Shown: positions 1-13,439, counted from the first letter of the stretch. The stretch: 64,000 nt of DNA from Epiperipatus broadwayi (GCA_028023455.1 JAQFVV010000017.1:5484098-5548097), one strand, 5' to 3'. The notes: a model not told the origin generated them from the letters alone. Program-made: numbers and translations.

Positions 1-1135
1 ATACTTTTTTTTTTTATAGGAGACGATTGTTTGTTCTTTTGTCATACGTCCTGATCATCATTTAGAACCAAAAAATATTTTTTTTGCAGTTTGCATTATC
101 TTTGTCTCTCTAGGACATTTATTACTGGTAAGATTATTTTATATAATTGTTGTTTCGTTGATGTTTTTATTTTAAGAAAAGAATCTCTGGGCAATATGTG
201 ATTAATCATAATTGGTTGTAAATTTTTAATATATATATTTTTTTCCTAAATATATATTGTGAGGATGAAGTTTATATTAGTATTAAAAAAAAAAAAAACA
301 TTCGTAATGAAATATGTGCTTGTAAACTTAAATATTTTTTTTGTTTCTAGTCACCACGTTGTTAAAAGATTAAAATTGAACTAAATATCTAAATTGTAAA
401 AAAGAGTATATGAATAATGAAATCAAATTTTGGATTCTTCTCTGGAATTTTGCTTACATTTACATGCCATTGTGATGTGTATGTGTAAATGTAAATCCTC
501 AATAGAGCCGAAATTTTAATCTTAAAATTTTAGAAATCTGTAGTTTTAAATAGAAAGTTAACAGAAATAAGATTCTTACAAGAGTCTTTTGAATTTTTGT
601 TTATGCGTTTCTTTTTTCTTTTTTGCTTCTCAGCAATTTGTGTTTAAATTAATTTCTTTCCTTCCTTTTCACATTTCCTTTATTTTGTCTAATCATACGA
701 TCTCATTGAAAACTTTATAGATGCTGTAAAATATACTTCATCTCTACTACAATATCACAATTATATTATGATTATGAATTTGTGAAATTGCACATTTATT
801 TTTCTGTTAAATGTAAAAGTTAGCTACAGAAAGATGCCAAGTTTTTGGAACATATAAATGTCTGGTTAACCTTTAGTAGATGCATGCCTCAATAATTTTG
901 CAGCAACCCAATAAGTGTTCTCATAATCTTTGGCCATAAAAAGGAAATGGAGGTGAAACGTTGAAAATTTTATATTAATTTTGATTTATTTTATCACTTC
1001 TACATTTCATTGAAATTTGTAAAATATTGTAATCTTTAGTTTAAAATTAAGTTTCCCATTTTGAACTATTGTTGCTATATCTCTCATTCAATTCTTATAC
1101 TTTACAAATAAATGTTTTGATTTATTTTTCATTTA
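1..1135. other. AT-rich non-coding stretch
   Basis: This stretch has poly-A and poly-T runs and no convincing open frame on either strand. I saw no gene, RNA or clear repeat. Confidence 0.5.
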
Positions 1136-1139
1136 ATCA

Positions 1140-1960
1140 TCATTTTCAACCATTATCGATCCATTGCAGGATGAAGAATTTATTCTCCACATCTTTATTA
1201 TCAACCATTATCATTCCACTGAAGGATGAAGATCTCTTCCAAGTTCAATCCATCTTCTCCGATCTCTAGCCTCTCTTCTCCACATCACCCTTGCACACTT
1301 TATTTCATCCATCCATCTCACATGTGGTCTCTTTCTGGGTCTTTTACAATCTCTTGAAATCCAGTTTAAGATTTCAGTTGTCTATCTATTATCATCTCTT
1401 CTTCTCCACTTCAGTCTTTTAATTTTTTCAATAATGTCAGTAAGACCTGTTTTTCTTGCGTTTTCGATTTCTTTTTGTTACTCCTATTGTGCATCTCTCC
1501 ATACTTTTTTGAGTGGTCTGAAATCTCTATATTGCTCTTCTATAAAGTGTCAAAGTCTCAGATCCATAAATAAGAACTTGTAAAACACATTTATTAAAAA
1601 CCTTTTCAAACACATAGGCATATTTACTTTTAGTATCAAGTTATTTCTACCAAAAGCACTCCAACCAAGTTTAATTCTATGATTAATTTCATCCATTATG
1701 TTTCCATCTGTATTAATAATCAGACCAAGATATTTGTAGCTGTTAGCTTCTAACTCATCATAATCAATCTTTATTTTCATATTTTGAGAAAATCCATTGA
1801 ACATTACTTGTCTTTTTAACATTTATCTTTAGTTCTACTTTCCTCTAATAACTCCTGCAACATTTCCTGCATTTCTAAAGCATTATTTGCAAAAACAATT
1901 ACATTATCTGCAAAATCTAAATGACTTAATTTCCACTATATTTTCTCCCACATTAAAATG
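1140..1960 (-). pseudogene. RTE-type LINE relic, reverse transcriptase C-terminal half and tail
   Basis: Read on the minus strand this is a decayed non-LTR retrotransposon. A degenerate catalytic box, HLDFADNVIVFANNALEMQE (FADN in place of FADD), lies near 1925-1865. It is followed in another frame by YKYLGLIINTDGNIMDEINH and RIKLGWSAFGRNN (about 1745-1650), the canonical RTE-type YLG..I..DG and GW.AFG blocks. The distal part, with basic RPRKRPHVRW-like sequence, runs to about 1140. Frameshifts and stops make it non-functional. The 3' end matches the fragment at 56030-56230. Confidence 0.85.
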
Positions 1961-2455
1961 TATTTGAAAGTCATTAAATTATAATAAAACCTAATGAACT
2001 GCCAAAAGCAACTTACTAACAAACAACAAAACAACACACACAAAAAACAATTTAGTCCTATTTCGAGAGCTAATGAATTGAAAAAATGATGTATATTAAA
2101 ATCTTATTCTTAGGTTAATACTGACGATCTTTAAAGTTTTTAATTTCTTGAGAAGAAATAACAAAATGACAATATGAGAATATGGGTGTGAGATTATTTT
2201 TAATTGTAACAATTTTCAGATGTTAAAAATATTAGACTGACAAAAATTTTTCCAAAGTAGCAATAATTAACCTTTGGCTACTTTAAAAAAATTAAGAGAG
2301 GGAAAAAGATATTAAGCAAGATGATTCTATAGAAAAAGGAATTCTTTGAGATTACTTCAAATTCAGGATAGCACATTTTAAATTCGAAAGAAAAATGTAA
2401 TAAATAGTTCATAAATTTATAATGTAATATGTGATGAAGTAAGAAATTCAAATTT

Positions 2456-2590
2456 AAAACAGGCAAAATTCTCCATACAGTAGTGTCATTCAGTGCAAGC
2501 CAGAGTAATCAATGGATTAATTAATTAATTAATGGATTAATAATAAGTTATGAGCATGCATAAGAAACAGTAATCATATGATGTCTAGTG
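2456..2590. mobile_element. Family B fold-back MITE, internally deleted copy
   Basis: It starts with aaacaggcaaaattctccat and continues through a segment ending taatcaatggatta, as at 45969-46080. It then jumps across an (ATTA)n run to tatgagcatgcataaga, which matches the flank at 46268-46312. Most of the fold-back is missing. Confidence 0.7.
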
Positions 2591-4115
2591 GAATTCAAAT
2601 TTCTGTATTCATTCAGATGAATCTATAAACTAAGGTCTTAAATATCTTTATTTTTCAGATTCATTTAAACCAAATACCTTTAAGTCTAATGCATTACTTC
2701 TTTTTAGTCTTTGAATGTTGAACTGAAGAAATGTTATGAAAATCTGAATTTTAAACAAATTTATTATCTATGCAGAAGAAAACTGGTACGCATCTATTTT
2801 GTTGACGATACTAGATTGACTACTATGAAAACATATGGGATTATTTTGAAAATAAAACTATTACTTCGTGATATCTAATTTAATGTGTGCCTTAACTCAG
2901 GATTTTTTTCTGAAATTCCACTTAAATATGTATTTTGAACATATTTGTCCATCTTTTCTATTCTATTCTCTGATCCCAGATGGCATATCAGAAAGTTATG
3001 GTTAATGAAGTTCATTCACATGAATAATAAATATTAAGAATTGTTAATGAGGTAATAAAATTGAAGATTATATAGTTTGTCTTAAATTTACTATGATATC
3101 CTTTGTTGATATTATTTTAATTGTATCTGTTATCCAAAAATTCTGAACTCACTATTTATTGATTACTAGTATGAGTGCTTGTGTGATTATCAAAGAAATG
3201 ATGAGAATATGTGAATCAAGTGGCAACAATATATTAAAATAAAACAGGTGTTGAATTTGACAACATATAAAAACCTAACACTAATAGATTATAGTTGGGC
3301 TGGCTCTTTTATTATTCTTAGTATTAGTAAGGCAGGAAAATCTTTTTTATTAGATTTATAAACATATAAATTATATTTTTGATTTATCTGAAAATAAAAC
3401 TAAGATTAATTTTAGATTTAAAATTATTAATCTCTTAAATTGCCATTGATTTATGTATTCATAAGTTTAATAATTAGTTATGCTATTCAGTGATTCTTCG
3501 AAATATTGTTTTTCAAAGGACCAGGTAAAATGATAGATATGCAAAAATGATGTACCATGAATTTATTAAAAATTATAAATAAAATTGTTTAATGATTATT
3601 CACGAAAGCTCAGCTTAACCACCAACTTTAAGTACAATCCAGATGTTATAATTCAAAATATGCCACAACTGTTATTTATAAAATGTAGGCATATATATAA
3701 TTTTAATGTCACAATAATTATTTAGGTATGATTTGATATGATTATTTTTTTAGTAGATAATCTTATCTAATCATTTATTTGTTATGAAAATTAATTAATT
3801 TTACTGTTTAATTTTATCAATTAAAAAACTTTATCTTCAAATACAAGTCACTCCTAAACCTCACACATATAAAAAAAATCTGTTTTTTTAAAGAATGAGT
3901 TTCAATAATTCCGTTTACATGATGCAAAGATCATAACATATCATGAAAAACAATAAAACTGAAAAAATGTAGATATTATCCTAAAATAAAAAATATATAC
4001 TTTTTCAAATTAATTTTATATTTATTCATATATTCAAATTAGAAAAGTTTTAAAATAGATATTTAGAATATATGTTTAATATTCCATATAAAATTATGAT
4101 TAAAGTGATATACCG
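2591..4115. other. Non-coding stretch
   Basis: Very AT-rich, with short ORFs only at chance level. No element with recognisable ends was found. Confidence 0.5.
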
Positions 4116-4420
4116 GCAGTCCTCAACTTTCAGACGTAATTGGTTCCTGAAACATGCATGAAAGCTGAAATATACAAAAGTAGAGGAATGTTAAAAAAAT
4201 ATCAAAAAGTGTTTTTAAAATTTTTTATTGAGGTGTATTAGCATATACATAAGTAACACTTTATTGGTTAGTATCTGATGTTTTCTTTATAAATTTATCA
4301 AAAGATAGTTGAATTGTACTTTTCTTGATAAAAAGTTCCATAACATGCTGTCTTTTTCTATTGCCCTCGTACGAAATAATGAATTGTACGAAAGTAGAAT
4401 GTATGAAAGTCAAGAACTGC
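4116..4420. mobile_element. Short TIR element (non-autonomous DNA transposon), 305 bp
   Basis: The left end gcagtcctcaactttcagac and the right end, on the opposite strand, gcagttcttgactttcatac are imperfect inverted repeats. Internal sequence such as cgtaattggttcctgaaaca and cgtacgaaataatgaattgt resembles widespread mariner-like MITEs of animals, which carry a motif of the form cgtAatT.GTTcct. The small minus-strand open frame over this element (4261-4452) is not a gene. Confidence 0.6.
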
Positions 4421-5264
4421 ATGTTATCATAGTTCATACTATTATCATTCAAAAAATTGACATATCACAATAACTTCTGTCCCAATATAATAAAAATAAA
4501 TAATTTGTTCTCAATATTTATTAAAAAATAACATTGATAAATTATAATTTACATGCATATACACATTTACTCTGGACAACAATCTCAGTTGATTCTCCAA
4601 AATGCCTTGTAAATCAAAAATTGCACATAAAAAATAAGCAATTGTATGAATTCTTTTGGGGGGAAAATTACTTCATTAGCTTAAATTCAAAATATATGAA
4701 ACCTAATAATAAAAAAAAAGCTTGAAATTAAATAAGTGTTAATTAATGAATTAACATTTTATTAAGCTTATTATTTATATATATAAAAAAATACTAATCC
4801 ATGAGTAAATATATTGTATAAAAACATTTTAGTAACTATATTTAAAAATTATAATTTCTTCATATTCTGCCATTTTGTTTTTTATGTAGTCAGGAAATAT
4901 TTCCTGAATCACGATTTGTTAAATTATAATAAAGCTTCGAGTGTCAAAAAAAACACCATAATTTATATTTTAAAATTTATTTTTGATGCGTGGTATCAAA
5001 GTTTTTTTATTTTTGTAATATCTAATCAATAAGACATTGAATTTTTTGTTGCAATACAATTGTTTTTTAAATTTATTTTACATAAATGCAGTCAGAATTA
5101 AATAAAAATTAGATTAAAGAAATGTAATGTACAGTTAATTGCTGTAGTTTTAATAATGGAAATAATTAATTTTTTTTTTACTGATATTGTGTTTTTTATG
5201 TTTAAAATAAAAGTCTATTGAATATGCCAGAAACAAAATTATGAGATTATTGATTTAAAAGTGA

Positions 5265-5385
5265 TTAGAGGGGATTTGAACCCAGACTTTCAACATTCCT
5301 TCATCCTATATAACCAAAACACGTGATCACATACTTGTGAAAAATATAAATGATCTCCAGTGTATGTGTTTCATTCTAAACCAGC
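5265..5385 (+). mobile_element. Family A MITE, half copy
   Basis: It begins ttagaggggatttgaaccca and shares the gactttcaa..cttca..atc block and the downstream cacatacttgtgaaaaatat with the other family A copies. Only one arm of the palindrome is present. It has the same orientation as the copy at 5606-5775. Confidence 0.7.
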
Positions 5386-5605
5386 GCTCATCAGTTGGTC
5401 AGATCATCATCTCCCACACATATATATATAATCAGTGCTCGGTTTCTTTTCCACTCGCCATATCATTGAAAATCTTATGATGGAGTGTTCAAAGCCCTTG
5501 TTTACCAATTTTGTTGTCATACTCATAAGTCATTCTGACCCTCATATGTAGTACCTTAAGACCATTTAAATACACAGAATTATGGGCAAAATATAGGCTG
5601 AATCT

Positions 5606-5775
5606 GCAATATTTAAATACTAGTATATTTACTTAAGCTAGATGTAATTAGAGGCCACTTGAACTCGGACTTTCAAGTTCCCTTCAGTCATCCACCCCAT
5701 CTATAAAACTGATACGCGTGACCATATATATATACATGTGAAAAAGATCTACAATATACGTATTTCATGCTGTGA
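5606..5775 (+). mobile_element. Family A MITE, one-armed copy with intact outer end
   Basis: It begins at caatatttaaatactagtat, continues cttaagctagatgtaattag, then gaactcggactttcaagttc and catccacc..gatacgcgtgaccat. The outer end is the reverse complement of the right ends at 6100-6150 and 50960-51001, which defines the terminus of this family. Confidence 0.75.
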
Positions 5776-5896
5776 GTAAATAAATATTTTTAACTTATGT
5801 TTGGTAAGCTTTGATCATATAAAATTGATTAATTGCACAAAATCATTTTTTCTTTTCTCAGAATAATTGTTACCATGATCTTATTTTACACTTATG

Positions 5897-6150
5897 ATGG
5901 TTTAATTAAAGGGGATTTGAACACAGACTTTCAAGCTTCCTTCAGTCATCCACTCTATCTTATATAATTGATACACATGACCACATACACGTGAAAAAAT
6001 GATCATTTATTTTACATATGGTCATGTGTATCGGTTGTATAGGATAGAGTGGATGACTGAAGAGAGCTTGAAAACCTGTGTTCAAATCCACTTTAATTAC
6101 ACCTAGCTTAAGTATATATATATATTATACTTGTATTTAAATATTACTTA
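5897..6150. mobile_element. Family A MITE, complete fold-back copy
   Basis: The left arm (ggggatttgaacacagactt from 5911, then catccactctatcttatata and gatacacatgaccacataca) is mirrored by a right arm from about 6017 to 6100 (tggtcatgtgtatcggttgt, gatagagtggatgactgaag, cctgtgttcaaatccacttt). A short A/T loop lies around 5998-6015. Arms are about 95 bp with few mismatches. No coding capacity. Confidence 0.85.
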
Positions 6151-8000
6151 TGATGATTATATTTTTAACTATAGGCAAAATAATGTTCTTAAGAATTTTA
6201 ATCCAAAGTTGATTGTATGAATATATTTTATCTAGTGTACACATTTTAAAATTTATTATTTGTACATTTTGTTATAGTATGCAATCATAGTATGTGTTTG
6301 AGTATGTGATGTATTAAATGAAACTAGTATTTTCTTGCTTTTATAGTCATTAATGATGAAAATCTTCTTTACTTTGAATATGTCACAAATGAAAGTATTC
6401 ATTATATTGCAAAGATCTTATATAAAAATTAGGTAATGACATCAGTCATATTTTAATTCTGTAATCAAAACATATTATACACTGTGTAACGAATAAATTC
6501 TGTATTATACGCATTTTTAGGATGAACGTCACCATTTTATTTTCAGATGATGCAGCTTTAATGAAGTCAGTATCCTATGACATCATCAATCTTACAAAAT
6601 GACACCATTTTTAAAAAATGGTGGGATGTTTTTTAAAAAACAAGTTCCAAATTTTTTTTAAGGCTTATTGTAGCAAATAGCCGGTCGTAAATCACAGTGG
6701 GCATAAATTAATGATGATTGCTATGGCAAATCTTTGCATGAATATCAGTCTTGTTCCAGGTAGATGTATATAGCAATACTGGTAACTTTTAATATTTTTT
6801 AAGGATAATTACAAATTGTAGATAAAATGGTTGCATACATAGTGAAATGTAAAAATAGTTCAATCTGTGTCAAACAGTATTGGTGATTATTTTTTTAGTA
6901 GCTTGCTTTAGAATATTACTTTTCTAGTAACATATTTTAAGAATTTTATCTTTAATATTGTTATGTATGTAATGAAATGGAAGTTAATTTTATAAAATTT
7001 ATTATACTAATAATACATTAAAAACCAAATATGCATACTGCTAAATGTAATAATTATTTTATATAAATAATTATTAAGCTGTGGCCAACTAGTAGATAAA
7101 GTGGATGTTCTCTAAGCTGACTACAGCTTAATATTTATATATAATTAGTAATGATGTAGAAAGTTTTGTAAAGTTACTTATAGTTTTGTTTTATTACACT
7201 TGATATTTAATAATATATGTATATATTATTATTTAACAGATTCACTGGTACAGGCAAGGAGATGTAGATCCCAAATTTAGGACGTTAATTTATTTAAATG
7301 TTTTCACTATTATCTTATTATGCATATGTGCCAATGTCTACTTTATTCTTGGAAAAAAATGATTAACTTATTATGGTCACTGTAAAGAATAATAAAAAAC
7401 ATCCCTCCACACCGAGTAAATACCAGTTGTTTCCTAGCATGGTCTGTAGATTGGCAAGATGTTTTTGATAGTAAATGTAATTGGATCATATAGATTAAGG
7501 CTTATGAATGGCAGCTTGATAGGGTATCAGTCAAAAATTGAAATGCTGGACATTTCGCAAACTGTTGTAAAGTTAGGTATTGCTATATTGGTATTTTGCC
7601 ATATTATTTTTGTGAAAATTATATCTAGAAATCATGTCATTTTTTTTTTAAAAAAAGATAAATTAAATGTAAAAAAAAAAGTCTACTAACATTTTTATAT
7701 ATGTATGTGTGTATATATGTTTTACAGCAAAATAAGTGGTAAGTCAAAATGATTTGTATTATTTTGTATATTGGCCAATGATTTTTTAAAATTAATATGT
7801 AATGAAAATGTTAAAAATCATTTGGGTCAAAATGATTGGTTGTTTATTTTTCATTAAATCTAGCACCAATACTTAATAATTAAAAAGGATTTTCATAACG
7901 TTATTAATTACCCACATTTTCCAGTTTGTCTTACAAATATACATAATTATAATTAATCTATCATATTTATATTATTGTTTATGTGTATATACATATATAT
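6151..8000. other. Non-coding stretch
   Basis: AT-rich, with a small hairpin near 6600-6630 (ccatttttaaaaaatgg). The 76-codon open frame at 7459-7689 has no recognisable features and ends in poly-A lysine runs, so I treat it as chance. Confidence 0.45.
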
Positions 8001-8255
8001 ATTCAATAAAATTTCAATTATTTGTCAACGTACAGAACAAAGATTACGATACCTAATGAAATATATTAAAAACGTTATTCATACAATAGATCCAGTCATC
8101 TCATTTGTTATTTTATTACATAAGATGTAATTATATTCAATAAAATTTCAATTATTTGTCAACGTATGGGATAAAGATCATAACATCTAATTAAATATAT
8201 TAAAAACATTCATACATCTCATTTATTTTATTATATAAGACAAAGCCTAATAAGA
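8001..8255. repeat. Tandem duplication, period 134 bp, two copies
   Basis: The block attcaataaaatttcaattatttgtcaacg starts at about 8001 and again at 8135. It is followed in both by aaagat..a..a.ctaat.aaatatattaaaaac and catctcattt. Divergence is moderate, so the duplication is not recent. Confidence 0.8.
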
Positions 8256-8306
8256 CAATTAAACTTCAATTATTACCCGATCCCAAAATCAGGGTACGGA
8301 TGTTTA

Positions 8307-8845
8307 TATATGAAATGAATTGAAGTGATATCAAATGTTTAAAGCATTACCTACATTATTTCTCATGTCACTATATGCCAGAAAATTCTAACTAATCCCT
8401 GCAGGAGACATGATTCAGACCTCATTCTTTTCACATACTTCAAGAGATATCCAATTTCTACACCAATATAGCAACTTCATTTTCAGTAATTTAATTAATT
8501 TGATTTGTAAGTTTGAATATTTAATTCAGTGATATTATTTTAATAAAGTCTGTTTCACTATGACTCATATACTCACAAGGCAGATTTATGTTTTTTCCAA
8601 ATAATCTTGCATGATAACATCAATACCTAAATTTATAATATAAAAATGACATTGCGGCAAATATATGAAATAAATTGAAGCAATATAAAATTTTCAAAGG
8701 GCCATCTATATTATTTTATTACCAGATGGAGTTTAACAACAACAATCAAACCGTTCTTTGCAAGACATGAATTTGGAACCACTGCCCTTTTCAACTGCTT
8801 CAATAAATAACCAATTTCTACATCAATACAGAACTTTATTCTTAT
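8307..8845. repeat. Diverged direct repeat, period about 355 bp
   Basis: tatatgaaatgaattgaagt (8307) is echoed by tatatgaaataaattgaagc (8662). Later blocks agree too: acatgattcagacctcattc with acatgaatttggaaccactg, and ccaatttctacaccaatata with ccaatttctacatcaataca. It may be two adjacent copies of an unrecognised element. Confidence 0.65.
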
Positions 8846-9361
8846 TTAGATGCAATTAAATACAATGTATATGATGAATCTCTACGTTGTATTAGTTGTA
8901 ATACAACTTACCAAAAAGTTAAAGGAATAATAAAACAAAAGAAAATAACTTTTTTTTTTTAATCTGTGGAAGGAGTTGAAAAGAGTAGTGATTTATTTTT
9001 TTCAGTATATATATACTATTTCTTATATTTATAAAGACACTATTATTTATCATATATTTAGATATTGATTTGATTGTGACAAAGTTATTTTGAATTAATA
9101 AGTGTCATCTAATTCCTATCTTGTGTGTTAATGAGCCATGGTAAAATATATTTTATTAAAATAAGATCATCAAATTAAATATTCAAACTTTAACATCAAA
9201 TAGATCATATTAGTGGTATTTAATAAGAATGGATTTATTATATTGGTGTAGAGATCAGGATTATGGTTACATTTTTTCATCATATAGTGATTTACATTGA
9301 TCTAGTTAGTATTGCTAGAAAAAAAATTAAAAGAAAACAATCCTATATAATTAGATTTATA

Positions 9362-9536
9362 TGCTAAACAATAAATTGTTTAAATTCATCTAATTTAATA
9401 GTTTTATTGAACTATATCAACTATAGTTTTTATAATTTCTTGTATAACATCATACAAGAAATAAAAGAAAACTATAAATGATTTAATAAAATTATTAAAT
9501 TAGTTGAATTTTATCAAATAATTTGTTGTTTAGTAT
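9362..9536. repeat. 175-bp palindrome (fold-back)
   Basis: Outer ends ctaaacaataaattgttt and aaataatttgttgtttag are mirrored, as are the inner arms atttcttgtat and atacaagaaat around a loop near 9455. The whole segment folds on itself with a few bulges. AT-only composition gives little else to classify it. Confidence 0.75.
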
Positions 9537-10587
9537 ATATATTTATTGTAATATCAGCATAATGGATAGAAATTTCTAAAAAAAAAATTATTTTGTCTCA
9601 GTATCCTTTAACCTTTTGATAGATTGATTGCTTAATGCTCATTAACACCTCTATCATTCCATTTTTTCTTAGACGATTATTTCAATTTTGGTTGATAATC
9701 ATATTATATTTTCTGACATTTTAATAGATTTATTGAATAAGAATTATTAAAATATGGAACAAGAAGTTTAAATCTGAAACATATAGCAAGTTGTAAAGAC
9801 AGATTAAGTGATGATATATCCACTAACATCATAGTACAGTCTGACATAATGGGATTAAATGATGTTAAGTATTTAATAATGGTAACTAGTGACTGATAAT
9901 CATTCTGCTATATATCTGTAAACATACCTAAACTTAACTACCTATTTAATGTAGTTTTAACATGATATTTGGAATCGTAAACTAATAAATCATTGAAGAT
10001 ATCTAATTAATCGTTTTATAGACAATTTCATGACAATACATTATTTTCGTAATGTAATTCTAAATCACGAAGCTTATAAGAAATAGTAAGCAATCATATT
10101 AATAATGATCACATATTATCACTTGGTCATAATTCCAGAAATATTGTCTACCTTTTGTAGAGAACGTAATGCACTGCAATAGAACAAATAGTGGTTAGAG
10201 TAATAAAATAAAGGCTTTCAATAATTAATATATTTAATCTTTCGATCTAATGATTTTTTAAAAATATACATACACACATACATGCAATTATATATCCAGA
10301 AATTCATCTTTGGGAAGGTACTTTTTTTTAAATTCGCATATTGTTTCAGAATGAGATAAAAAAAATAGTGAGTTTTTTTTATCACATTAATATTTTACAA
10401 ATATCTAACATTTTATCCTACTTTTTGTGACAAAATCTCAAAAGAATATCAACTCAATATTCTTTGGATATAGAAAAGTGAAATGTCAGAGAAAACATTG
10501 AAACCTGGGAATATTATTATAATGAACTTCAGCAATGGTCAAAAATACCTAAATGTTATACTGAATTTGTCCATAATGTTGTTTCCA

Positions 10588-10753
10588 TAATTACTATTAA
10601 TAATCAATTCAACTTATTTGAAATAAATAACTAATATTAAATAATTATTTTATTCTAACTGGTCCTAATATTGAAAAAAAACCTGGTAGAGTAAATAATT
10701 ATTTAATATTAGTTGTTTATTTCAATCGAGTTCAATTGATTATTAATAATATT
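10588..10753. repeat. 166-bp palindrome
   Basis: The left arm attaataatcaattcaactt..aaataaataactaatattaa and right arm ttaatattagttgtttattt..gttcaattgattattaat are inverted copies around a loop near 10665. It directly abuts a second palindrome. Confidence 0.75.
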
Positions 10754-10960
10754 GAATTGTATTAAACTAAAGATCAGCATTTCAAGCTAATGTACATGTG
10801 CTTTGAATCTTAATAATAAATGAATACTTTCATTTCCAACACAAGATAAAGTCTTTGCAAAAGAATAGAATGAATCCACCTATTCTTTCGACCCAAATGC
10901 TTAAGTATAAAGTGCATGTACATTAGCTTGAAATACTGATCTTTAGTTTATTACAATTCA
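10753..10960. repeat. 208-bp palindrome
   Basis: The left arm tgaattgtattaaactaaag..agcatttcaagctaatgtac mirrors the right arm gtacattagcttgaaatact..ctttagtttattacaattca. The loop (about 10810-10900) holds a further small inverted repeat around agaatagaatgaatccacct. Two adjacent palindromes suggest nested or composite MITEs. Confidence 0.75.
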
Positions 10961-12170
10961 TAAACATCACGCTATATAAAATAAATATCTCATTTACAAA
11001 TGAATTGTATTGTAAATTTTGTGAATGGAAATAAATCGTTTTTATTTTTATCAGTCACCAAATTTTATTAGATATTTGGTAGTGTTACAACTTTTGTGAA
11101 TGGTTGTAAAACTTATAAGATTGTATTGCCATATCTGTAATAACTTCAACAACACTATTCATGATAACAAATTTACCTTTGGATAGAACTCTTGTTGATA
11201 CCGTTTTGAAAGGAATAAACATTATTTCTAAAATATTAAAGTGATAAAAATCCAATCATATACATATTTTTTCATTAAAATCACCTAGTTGTTTTAGTGT
11301 AATATGATTTTTAAAAAAATCAAAACAGAAATTTTGGAGGATACACATGCATCCTATCCCTAGATAGATCACTTTGTGTATGTAAACAGCTTCTCTTAAC
11401 TTTTTTAAAAACAATTATATAGACTCACGCCTTTTCTAACAAGTTTGCAAATAAATTATTTTTGTTATTTATGTACAATATTGGAAAAATTTTATATAAA
11501 AATTATTTTTTAAATTTTGATTGAAATTTATATATGCAGTATATAAAAATAATTAAAACTTTGTACTTTTCTTTGATACAGTAAAAATGACACAATTTTG
11601 TAAAACTTCCCAATTGTTTAAACCAATAGGTGAAAAAAAAAAAAAGAAATGAGGGGGGGGGGGGTATTAAAAAAAACATTAATAAGTACGTATTGCTAAT
11701 GAAATCTTAAACAAAAATCAAATGTTTACATTTACATGTGATTAAAAAGCTAATGGCGATGTATAATTTTGTAAGTGCATTTTTGTAACTGTTCAATAAA
11801 AACAAACCATTTCAATATGTTAATAAAAAAATATTTAATATGTATATTTTTTATTAATAATATATTATTTTCAAATAAATATATTTACATAATATTTATA
11901 AAAGTCTGAATTTATATATACAAAGTTTCTTTGGTAGTAAACATAAATAAAGTGTGGAAATCTTATTCTTTTTGTGTTAATTAAATTATTGAAGACATTT
12001 TGTGCACAATATAGATATGATATATATATACTGGATAGTATATTCACACGTACACATTTAAAAGCAATCAAACAAGCTCAGTAAAAAAACAATAAGATCA
12101 ACTGCAATTAGATACCTATTTACTTTTTCTACCTTCTTTTCAATTCATGATCTTATTAGTTTATAAATAA
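10961..12170. other. Non-coding stretch with a G run
   Basis: There is no gene. A run of about 12 G occurs near 11653. The 66-codon minus-strand frame at 11871-12071 looks like chance. Confidence 0.45.
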
Positions 12171-12179
12171 TAATGTCCG

Positions 12180-12960
12180 ATTCCTACTCACCATTCCTCT
12201 CTGTCAGTAAATAAATCTTAAAATTTCTTTTTCTAATTTCTCTATCCTTTGTTTTTTGAATACTCTTTTCCAGTAGTGTCCAGTATAACATTTGTTTCAG
12301 TAATCTTTCCTGAGACATTCTCTTTACATATCCATATTATTCCAATTGTAATGTTCTGACTTCATTTATTTTCCGATATCATTATTTGGTTGATTTTTTT
12401 ATTGCTTATCTATTTTTTTTTCTTGACTTTCCTGCAGATATTTGCTAGTAATCCATTTCTATAATTGTTAATCCTCTTTCTGGATTTTTCTTTTTTTATC
12501 ATTTATTTACTTTCCAACTTATCATTATTTACAGATTTTCTACTCAAAATATTTCTTTTATAACTTCATCTGTTGCTATCTTCAAGCCTAGATACTTATA
12601 TTTCTCATATTTTCCAAACCATTATCCAATCTTTTAATAATCTGTTGGATTCATATAATATATATATATATTATTATATTTACTTCCAGATTTCATGACA
12701 TTCTTTTAATTTTCAAGTCATCTCAAATCATCATGATCCTGAAACCGAATTATTTGATCATCAGTAAAGCACAAAGTATATATTTTTATTATTTCCTTGC
12801 ATTTTCTTTTCTATATTTAAGGATTTCTTCTGAATATATTTTGAATGATGTACGTGATAGATGACATCCTTACTTGGGTTTCTTGGTTATCTTTATACTA
12901 TCAAGTATTTTCTTTTATTTTTGCTATTTCACAGAACAAATTCTATTATGGTACTAATAC
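12180..12960 (-). pseudogene. LINE relic, reverse transcriptase C-terminal region
   Basis: Minus-strand reading at about 12340-12190 gives EYYGYVKRMSQERLLKQMLY then WTLLEKSIQKTKDREIRKRN. This has the form of the (W/Y)GHV.RM..ERL.KQ.LYW sequence common at the end of LINE ORF2 proteins. Further 5' at about 12600-12560, YEKYKYLGLKIATDEVIKEI matches the YLG block. Stops and shifts are present. The extent beyond about 12600 is uncertain. Confidence 0.65.
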
Positions 12961-13357
12961 AATTTTACAAGCCAGATTCCCATTGAATCATTTTAAATAT
13001 GTAAATAGCATCTATCTTTGTTATATCATTGTCAAACTTTTCTCAGTAATCTGGCTTATAAAACTGTCTAAGTAATGTAATCAGATTTATTTGTTCTATG
13101 AAATAGGCTTACATTCTTAGCATTGCATATTTGATAAATCGTAAAATTTCTTTAACTGCTTTAATACAAATTACACTTATATTACTTTAGTCACACAGAA
13201 CAAGATGGCTATTGTAAAACTTCCTATTTCTCTTCTTTTAAACTCTTATCTATAAAAGGATAAGTGAAATGAAAGTAATACCAAATGATGTAATGCGCTA
13301 AAAATCCCGGATGTAAATTGTTAATTAACAATTAAAATGGGTGCTTTGTCAAGAATT

Positions 13358-13434
13358 GGTGGTCGAGAGGTCAACGACAGATGCTTTGCAAGCAGTTGTC
13401 CCGGGTTAGCAGGTTCGCTTCCCGGCTGATGCTA
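13358..13434 (+). repeat. tRNA-like sequence, probably a tRNA-derived SINE head
   Basis: A-box-like TGGTCGAGAGG lies at 13360-13370 and B-box GGTTCGCTTCC at 13412-13422, one change from GGTTCGANTCC. Between them a weak stem with loop TTTGCAA and a long variable arm recall type II (Ser/Leu-like) tRNAs. The acceptor stem does not pair convincingly, and the segment runs into an A-rich tail (aaggaaaaaaaa). This fits a degenerate SINE or tRNA pseudogene rather than a working tRNA. Confidence 0.6.
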
Positions 13435-13439
13435 TGACA

